Origin: Perognathus longimembris pacificus
Taxonomy: Eukaryota > Chordata > Mammalia > Rodentia > Heteromyidae
Length of the DNA stretch: 64,000 nucleotides
Direction of reading: 5' to 3'
NCBI RefSeq assembly: GCF_023159225.1
Contig: NC_063188.1
Span: 35,082,021 to 35,146,020, forward strand
Positions 57,255 to 64,000 of the stretch are shown here, piece after piece. Within the stretch, counting starts at the first letter, position 1, and the number at the start of each line of letters is the position of its first letter. Both the position numbers and the translations under genes were made by a program. The notes under the pieces are model-generated. The model had not been told where the DNA came from. It worked only from the letters and a program-made list of their open reading frames with translations, and made no database searches.

Positions 57255-57624
57255 GTGATTATTGAAGGAAAGAAATAAGTTCTTTCACTTGGAGGAAAGC
57301 AACTTCAGTGCCATGGATGGAGCTTTTTAGCCCTTTGGAGGTGTAGGAATGCGGGGTCAGTCTATTCCATGTCCCTCCAGGTCTCAGCAAATATCTCCAT
57401 GGTTCACCCATTTAAGTCAAGTGATGGTAGTGGTGGACTGACACACATAAAAGTTTCTCATTCCTATGGACACATCAAATAAATAGACATTTCCCAGGGC
57501 TATAGCTTGGATTCTTTCATACATGTAAGCATTTACCAGTGTAAATTTGTTTGTATGTGACTGATAAATATTCTACAATTCTCTTGATGTATCAGTGGCT
57601 ATGTTGTCAAAACTGCATATACTG
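57255..57624. other. Intergenic, nothing firm
   Basis: 'gatggtagtggtggactgac' and 'caaataaatagacatttccc' might belong to an LTR broken by the gap. Not assigned. Confidence 0.3.
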
Positions 57625-57850
57625 TAGCTGGGTCCTGGTGGTTCATGTCTATAATCCTAACTACTCATGTGACTAAGATCTGAAAAGTATGATTTGAAGC
57701 CATCTCTGACAAACAAATCTGTGAGACTCTTATCTCCACTTAGCCAGAAAAAAGCCAGAATTGGAGGTGTGGCTAAAGCACCAGCTGTGAGTAAAAAAAT
57801 CAAGTGAGACTGTGAGGCCCTGAATCCAAGCCACAATACTGGTGTGTGCG
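57625..57850 (+). mobile_element. Composite SINE (B1-like head + Geo tail)
   Basis: 'gctgggtcctggtggttcat', 'gtgagactcttatctccact', 'ccagaattggaggtgtggct'. It ends in a CG/CA simple repeat (57842-57877). Confidence 0.8.
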
Positions 57851-57877
57851 CACGCACGCACGCACACACACACACAT

Positions 57878-58174
57878 CTGCATCTATTTGATGACACTGT
57901 GTGGAGGTCTAAAGTGAAGTATAAAAAGTTACTTTGCATTATGTACTTGTATGTGTTAGAAAATGAGCCAGAAAACATCTTTTCATTGGGGCTAGAATGA
58001 CTTCTTAAATTGTTTTACTCCCTGAAATTATTTAAAGTGATGTAAAATCTTCATACTTTTGTTGAGTCATTAAAAGAGTTTTCCTAGCCAGAAAATACAT
58101 TGACTTCTGGCTCCTTACCCTTGACATCACTTTCCATGCCCTAGAGCCACCAGTTAGGAAATTTCCAGTAATTT
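57878..58174. other. Intergenic, nothing recognised
   Basis: No gene or repeat family assigned. Confidence 0.35.
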
Positions 58175-58390
58175 TTGCTGTAATCCTAGCTACTCAGGAG
58201 GCTCAGCTCTAAAGATCATGGTTCAAAGCCAGTCCGGTAGAGACACCCCTGTGACTCTTCTCTCCAATAAACTACTCAAAAAAGCCAGAAGTGGTGCTGT
58301 GGCTCAAGTTGTACAATGCTAGCCTTGAGCAAAAAGAGACTCAGGGATGGCACCCAGGCTCTGAGCTCAAGCTCTAGGATGGGGAAGAAA
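58175..58390 (+). mobile_element. Composite SINE (B1-like head + Geo tail)
   Basis: 'gtaatcctagctactcagga', 'cctgtgactcttctctccaa', 'gccagaagtggtgctgtggc ... gcaaaaagagactcagggat'. Confidence 0.85.
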
Positions 58391-58605
58391 AACACAAGGA
58401 AAAAGAAGTTCTAAGATAATTTATAAAGAGAAAATATTTATCTTGACTTCTGATTTTAGAAGTATTGTTTTATGATCTGCTGGCCCTGTTGCTTTGAGTC
58501 TGTGGCAGCACATCATGGAGTTTATTTCAGTTTATTTCACTCATCTGCCATTGTCCCACTATCCTCCTTAAGGGCATGACATCAATGATCTAAAGATCAT
58601 TGTAC

Positions 58606-60060
58606 AATTAGTATGATTTTTTTTCCAAGTCTTTCCATTTCCTTATGAATGGGGCAATGTCATTTTTCTGAAAAAGGCATAGAATTCCATTGTGTGTATA
58701 CACCTCAATTTCTCAATCCATTCATCTACTGAGGGGCATCTGGGTTGGTTCCATGTGTTAGTTATGGTAAATAGTGCTGCAATAACATGGTTGTGCTGGT
58801 AGCTTTAGTATGGAAGCTTTAGTATGTTTGTGATCCTTTGGGTAAATGCCCCAAAGTGGTGTTGCTGGGTCATAAGGGAGTTCTATGTTTAGCATTTTGA
58901 GGAAACTCCATACTGCTTGCCAGAGTGATTGAACAAGTTTACACTCCTACCAACAGTGTAGTAGTGTTCCCTTTTGTCCACATCCCCACCAACATCTGTT
59001 GTTAGTTTCTTGATAATGGACATTCTTACTGGGGTGAGGTAGAATCTCAGTGTTGTTTTGATTTGCATTTCCTTCATGGCCAGGGATGTTGAGCACTTCT
59101 TCATGTGCATCTTGGCCATTCTCATTTCCTTTTCAGAGAAGTCTTTCTTTAAGTCTTTAGCCCACTTATTAGTGGGGCAGTTGCTTGTTTGAGGATTTTA
59201 TTGGGGGAACTTATTTTTTTTTAGTTGTAAATATATTTTAGGTATGAGGCCCTTGTCTGTTGTATGGCCAGTGAAGATCTTCTGACAATCTGTGGGCTTT
59301 CTATTCATCTTGCTAGCTATGTCCTTTGTAGTGTAGAAGCTCTGCAGTTTGGTACAATCTCATTTGTCCAGCCTTTCTTCATTTGTTGTTTTTCTGGGCC
59401 TTTATTAAGACAGCCCTACTATTTCTCCTACTCCTTCTTGTAAAGTTTTCAGGGCATCTGCTTTTACCTTGAGGTCTTTGATCCATTTTGAATTGAGTAA
59501 GCCAGATCCAAAGAAACATAGACTGTATGGTTTCCCTCATTGGTAATAATTACTATATGTCTAGACTAGTCTTAGCAGATGATCACAATAGTTCAATAGG
59601 TATGTACACATGATCACATAAGATAAAGCTAAGTGAAACGAGCTCCAAGTTATGGAAACAAGTGGCTCATCATTGTTGTTATTTCTAATGCACTTTGTGA
59701 AATTATATTTTTCTTGTTTATTTTCTCTATAGTTTATCCCCTGTTGTCACTGTATTTGATTTTGGTACCCTGGGTATTGTGTATATGTTTGTCTGAACCA
59801 GGGAAGGGAAGGAGAACAACAAAATGGTGAGACAAAGGGTAAAAGGTGAACCAATGCAACAGCAAAGCTTACAAGACAATATGTAGTAAACAAACTGTAC
59901 AACTTGGGGAAGGGGGTTTGGGGAGGAGGAAAGGTGTGAGGAAAATGAGAGAGGAGTTAAGAAGTTTGGCAAGAAATGTACTCACTACTTTATGTATGTA
60001 ACTCTAACCCCTCTGTATACCACTTTGACAATAAAAATTAAAATAAACAAAACAAAACAA
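58606..60060 (+). mobile_element. Twin-primed LINE-1 (5' part inverted)
   Basis: 58606-59495 is antisense LINE-1 ORF2 C-terminal sequence (it matches 36070-37180 of the full-length copy). From about 59497 the sense 3' end follows ('gtaagccagatccaaagaaa', purine-rich tract 59905-59960, end 'gacaataaaaattaaaataa'). The halves abut and point in opposite directions, as in L1 twin priming. The short flank repeat aaagatc (58592-58598 and 60059-60065) may be the target duplication. Confidence 0.85.
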
Positions 60061-60065
60061 AGATC

Positions 60066-61530
60066 TCCCACTAAGCCCAACCTTTTAAAGATTCCACCAC
60101 CTTCTAAGAGCACCACACTGGGGAGCAAGCCTTTTACAGGCCTTTGGAGGATATTTATCATCCAAACTATAGCATTCACTAACAAATTTTGTGTTCGGTT
60201 TCATTTCACCAGCTAGATGGAATAGCTCAGCTAATTTCACTGTTCAGGGCAACAACATTCTCCTCACTTGTAGCACTTTTCCCCAGGATCTGTTATAAGC
60301 ATCCAACGGAAAACTGGTATTTATTTCCCTGATGAGAAATGCAAATGTTTAATCAAGAGCTAAAAAATCAGAGTCTGATTCTATATTTTCATATTTTGTG
60401 GCTGAGAGCTTTTACCCTCCACTGCACTTTTGCTTATACCTCATATCAGAGCAAGCTGACGGGAAATTTTTGAAAATCACTCCTTGGATGCTAGTGGGAA
60501 GTTCACCCTCACAGCTTCTACCTGTTTATCAGAACCCACATTATGGCCCAACTTCTTAACCCTAATCAAAAACCTAAGCCAATTTTATTCATGTACTCTC
60601 TCTGGACATTTTTTATTAGTTTGTGATGCTATATTTATCTGCCCTATATCTCTCATTACGTAAATGCAGAGTCATGTCTCCTTGGTACATGTATTATGGT
60701 ATACGGCTAGACACATGAACCCAGTTTTAGATGAGGCAGGGCCAATCCTTTCTTTGGAAAGCAGTTACAGAAGACCCTTTCATCATCATTCTCTATAGCA
60801 CATTTACTGAATGTACACTTTCACATCCCTGAGATTTTAGGCTCTAGATATTAGATGACCTGAGTCCCAGGAGGGAATGATTTCAGTAAATGATAGAAAT
60901 TGAGTCACACTAAACCTGAAGCTACAGGCAACACTTGGCCACTTCCTTATAGTGGTTCAGAAGTCAAAGATGCATATACCAGTGAGACAAAGTGACCTTG
61001 ATTACCATGTGAAGAGCTATTTCAACATAATGGGATATTAAATGTCTGAAACCTAGAGAATACATCAGTTCATTTGGTGTTCATCCTGTGCACATTCTTT
61101 GGTTTGTTTGTTTCTTTGTTTTTTTACAACTTTTGGGCAGTATTGAGGGTTGAGCCTGAGGCCTGGCACTTGCCGAACAGATGCTCTAACACTGGACATT
61201 TTCTTTTTTATTTTATTATTGAGTTAACAGACATTTATAATATTTGGACCTCTTCAGCCCTCAGTATCGTATCTCTTCCTTACTGATCCTGTCCTAGAGA
61301 GACACTGTTTTGCATTTATGTCCTATTTGTATTGGTTAAATTTGACATAGGGTCATATATTATGCACATGCTGGCTTGGACTGTGATCCTATTATTCATG
61401 CTTCTCCACAGTGCTTAGAGCTCTCCAGGAAGGAGGCAGCAATTGGTGACTTTTGGCAGCTAGAACAGCATCTGAGAATCTATTCTCTGTGGTGCTTAGC
61501 TACATAAGTGTGCCATCACTCAGAGTAGAC
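60066..61530. other. Intergenic; ID fragment
   Basis: An antisense ID-like piece lies at about 61138-61200 ('attgagggttgagcctgagg'). The 60280-60720 part may be an old LTR. No gene. Confidence 0.4.
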
Positions 61531-61539
61531 AACACATGT

Positions 61540-62460
61540 TACCCTACCCCGAGGCTGGAAATTGGGGCTAAGACTTACAGTCTTCCTCATGGGTAGGGGT
61601 GAGGTGAGAGTTGACACTTCCTCCTGTGGGTGAAGGGTTGATACTTATTCCCTTGGGTAGGGGTGGGGGATTGACATTTCACCATGTGGAAGGGATGGGG
61701 CTAGCATGTGCTCATGCTTGAAGTGAGGTTATCATTCCTCCTCCCCAGGTACATGGGTACAAATTCAAGACATCATCCTCTGTGTTCTTCTTCATAGGTA
61801 GACTTAGAGGCTGACGTTTCTCCCCATAGGTAGGGGGTGACCAGAACATCGCTCATGATTGCCCACAGCCTCAGGCCATCATCCTGTGTATGCTATCCCT
61901 CCTGCTGTTTAGTCTCAACTGCCCATGCTGTTTACCAGCTTGTCTGTCTCTGCTATACTCTCCCTTTCCCACTGGGAACTGTGGGTTGAGTTGGGGCTGA
62001 TGTCCTCTTCATAGTTGTGGGTGTTGATGCTTATCTTTGAGGATTGGGTGCGGGCTGGGGTTCCTCTCCATAGACGGATGTAGGGAGACTGAAGCGTCTT
62101 CCCATAGATGGGATACTGATGATTAAATCCATGTGTTGGGGGGCTCATTCTCCTAACTGTGGGAGGGAGTGGGGCTGATGTTTCTCCTTCTCCATGAATA
62201 GGGTGCTCCTCCCCCTGGATGTAAGTGAACTGAAGATCCTCCCCCCTGGACCTGAGAGGGTTGACTCTCCTCCCCGTGAGTTGGGGTAGGGCTGACATTT
62301 CCCCTTCCCTGTAAATGGGGGTGGACCTAGAGCTCCTCCCGCTGGACGTAGGTGGGCTGAAGCCCCTCCCTTTCCCAGACCAGAGATAAGCTCCTCCCAC
62401 TCCCGACGTAAATGGTCTGATGCTCCTCTACTTGCATTTAAGGGAGCTAAGCTCCTCCCC
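61540..62460. repeat. Degenerate GC-rich minisatellite
   Basis: Many imperfect units of roughly 30-50 bases built on 'ggctgatgtttctcc ... ccatagatgggg'. They recur from 61540 to 62460 and become more C-rich toward the gene. The 161-codon frame on the minus strand (62400-61915) is a by-product of the repeats. Confidence 0.75.
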
Positions 62461-62775
62461 CTTTTGCACGCAAGGGCTGATGCACCTGCCCATTGTGCGC
62501 TTGCTCAGCCTCTGGACGTATCACGTGCGTGCTGCCCCTCCTGCCATTGTGCTGTGCAGCCATAAGTGGCCGCTCTCACCCGGGTCCCGGCAGTTTCCTA
62601 CTGCCTCCTCTTCCGGCATGATCGCAATCATGCCCGGCTCATCCATGCTTCAGCAATTAATGGAGAACGTCCCTCTCCTCCTCTTCGTCCTCCTGGTTGT
62701 CATCCTCCGCCTCGTCCTTGTCGTCGTCTTCCTCACCACCTGGTTCCGTATCATGAGGGCTGAGGCCCAGCCGCC
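62461..62775 (+). promoter_or_regulatory. GC-rich 5' region of the TRAP1A-like gene
   Basis: CpG-containing sequence between the minisatellite and the start codon, with a perfect E-box (cacgtg, 62522-62527) and no clear TATA box. A polypyrimidine stretch at 62660-62745 gives a hydrophobic reading on the plus strand and a D/E-rich reading on the minus strand. Promoter role is inferred from position. Confidence 0.4.
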
Positions 62776-63919
62776 ATGTCAGCCACCGGGTCAGGCAAGT
62801 CAGCCATGCATAGCGGCAGCCAGAGCAGCTCCCTGGGCGGCCGCAGTCAAGTCCCGGGCCCGCAGATGCACAAACCCATCCTGTGGCACCTGCGGTGTGT
62901 GGCCGCCATCTTGATGGCCTCCGCCACCCTGTCCTCGCCGTCCCCAGTTCTGAGAGACTTCCAGGGGGGTGGCGAGATGTGGGAGTCACCCTTGCCTGCC
63001 CAGAGCCTAAAGCTTGGGCTGCCACCAGGGGTGCCGGGGGGCCGAAGGGCCCGGAAAACCAGGAGAGGCTTGTCCGCGAGGGCGACTACTATGACAACAT
63101 GGCAGACAAGGACAATGGCGGACACAACCACGGGGAGGACGAGGAGGTTGATGGGGAGGAGATTGACAGAGGATGGGCAAGATGGAAAGCAGGAGGGGGT
63201 GGAGGACAATGATGGTAAGAGGAACAGGAAGAGGAGGAGGAGGACAGTGACAAAGAAGTCAGCTGGGAGGAAGGTGAGGAAGGGGACATTACTTATCTGG
63301 GTGGGCCTGGCTTGGAAGCATACGCGGGAATCCTCCACAGAGGCTCAGGTAGAGGACGGTGAGGTTTGGGTTGATGGCTCTAGTATAGGAAGCAAGAATC
63401 TGTCCTCCTGACCAGGCAACACTGACAAGGTCACGCTGACCAGGGCAGTACAACCCTCCCATCCTTGCACCTTCTGCCGGCACAGCAGGCTCACCTTCAG
63501 GCCATGCTCAGAGCTTATCTGCCCTGATTAAGAAATGGATCTCCATTCTCAGAAAATACATGCCCCAGTGTGCCCAAGCAGAAGCCCCCTCCTAAAATGA
63601 CCCTGCAGTCTTGATAAGTATGCCACCTTCTACCAACCTCTGTTTAAAGCAGCCAGACAACAGTGCAGTGTTTCAGGCCTCAGAGAGGGAAAGTCAGTTG
63701 ATCTCCTTGTTTTACCCCCACAGACTTCCATTCTTTGCTTTCACCTGAAAGTACAGTCCAGGGTATATCTACTGGGGATAACCTGGCATCTTTTCTCCAT
63801 TATTTCCTGGTCACTAATTAGTTCTTTCTTTATTCACTAAAGAAGAAACTGAGCTTGTCCATGAAGAAACTGAAGAAGCTGCAGGAAAAGAGGAAGAAAA
63901 GGAAGAAGCTGAGAATTGA
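62776..63919 (+). CDS. TRAP1A (P1A antigen)-like gene, two exons, 171 aa model
   Basis: Mouse Trap1a encodes P1A, an acidic, single-membrane-segment protein of trophoblast and germ cells known as a tumour-rejection antigen; its molecular role is unclear. Model: exon 1 62776-63214 (gccgccATG, strong Kozak), donor gtaaga, 628-base intron, acceptor ending 'cactaaag', exon 2 63843-63919. The exons join in phase (1 + 2 bases) and give an acidic C-terminus (EETELVHEETEEAAGKEEEK). From recall, the N-terminus aligns to P1A without gaps after one early extra residue: HSGS at 12-15, R23, and IL..L at 35-39 where P1A has its membrane segment. Mouse Trap1a also lies next to Radx (recalled). Odd: residues about 85-130 are Arg/Thr-rich in this frame, whereas another frame at the same place is strongly acidic, as P1A is there. 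It could be a recently decayed copy. The 3' UTR runs off the window. Confidence 0.5.
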
Positions 63920-64000
63920 AAATAGGAAGAAACACCAGAACTAATCTAGTGCCAGTTCAAATGTTGCTGCTTCCAATAGGAATCCAGGTACTGCTTTTTT
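63920..64000 (+). other. Start of TRAP1A-like 3' UTR
   Basis: Sequence after the predicted stop codon to the window edge. No polyadenylation signal is reached. Confidence 0.35.

Noticed and set aside
62847..63338. 163-codon minus-strand frame with a hydrophobic stretch
   Set aside because: It is the reverse of the E/K-rich gene region; the plus strand has the Kozak start, splice sites and family similarity.

Overview
The window is mammalian nuclear DNA, almost certainly from a rodent of the superfamily Geomyoidea (kangaroo rats, pocket mice, pocket gophers). The main evidence is a young dimeric SINE present in more than a dozen copies: an ID-type, tRNA-Ala-like left half joined to a right half with no resemblance to other SINEs. 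This matches the family published as IDL-Geo, reported as restricted to Geomyoidea. The genes at the two ends are X-linked in human or mouse, so this is probably an X-chromosome segment with the neighbourhood order of mouse Radx and Trap1a (synteny and several family comparisons here rest on recall). There are no operons, CRISPR arrays or prokaryotic features.

Left end (1-1560): coding exon 1 of RADX on the minus strand, with a CpG-rich promoter. The rest of the gene lies beyond the left edge. From 1.6 to 29.5 kb there is no supported host gene. That stretch holds layered SINEs, old LINE-1 pieces, one MaLR/MLT1 LTR, microsatellites, a 343-bp tandem duplication and an 800-bp polypyrimidine tract.

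Centre (29.6-31.9 kb): a complete, processed, intronless copy of the E3 ubiquitin ligase gene SIAH1. The 276-codon frame is intact, all RING and SIAH zinc-finger ligands are kept, the CpG-rich 5' region is retained and an 11-bp target-site duplication flanks the copy. It is a good candidate for a working retrogene.

32-61 kb: intergenic again. It is dominated by a structurally full-length LINE-1 on the minus strand (35485-41628) with a 17-bp target-site duplication, inserted into an older LINE-1 tail. There is also a 5'-inverted (twin-primed) LINE-1 at 58.6-60.06 kb, many SINEs with readable target-site duplications, a 500-base assembly gap, and a candidate CTCF site.

Right end (61.5-64 kb): GC-rich sequence with a degenerate minisatellite, followed by a probable two-exon gene on the plus strand. 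It resembles mouse Trap1a (tumour rejection antigen P1A). The N-terminus aligns without gaps after one early residue, the GT-AG intron joins in phase, and the C-terminal exon is acidic. The central acidic stretch, however, lies in another frame, and the main frame reads an Arg/Thr-rich segment there. This is the most novel-looking feature of the window. RADX, the SIAH1 retrogene and the TRAP1A-like gene are independent transcription units; nothing suggests they act together.
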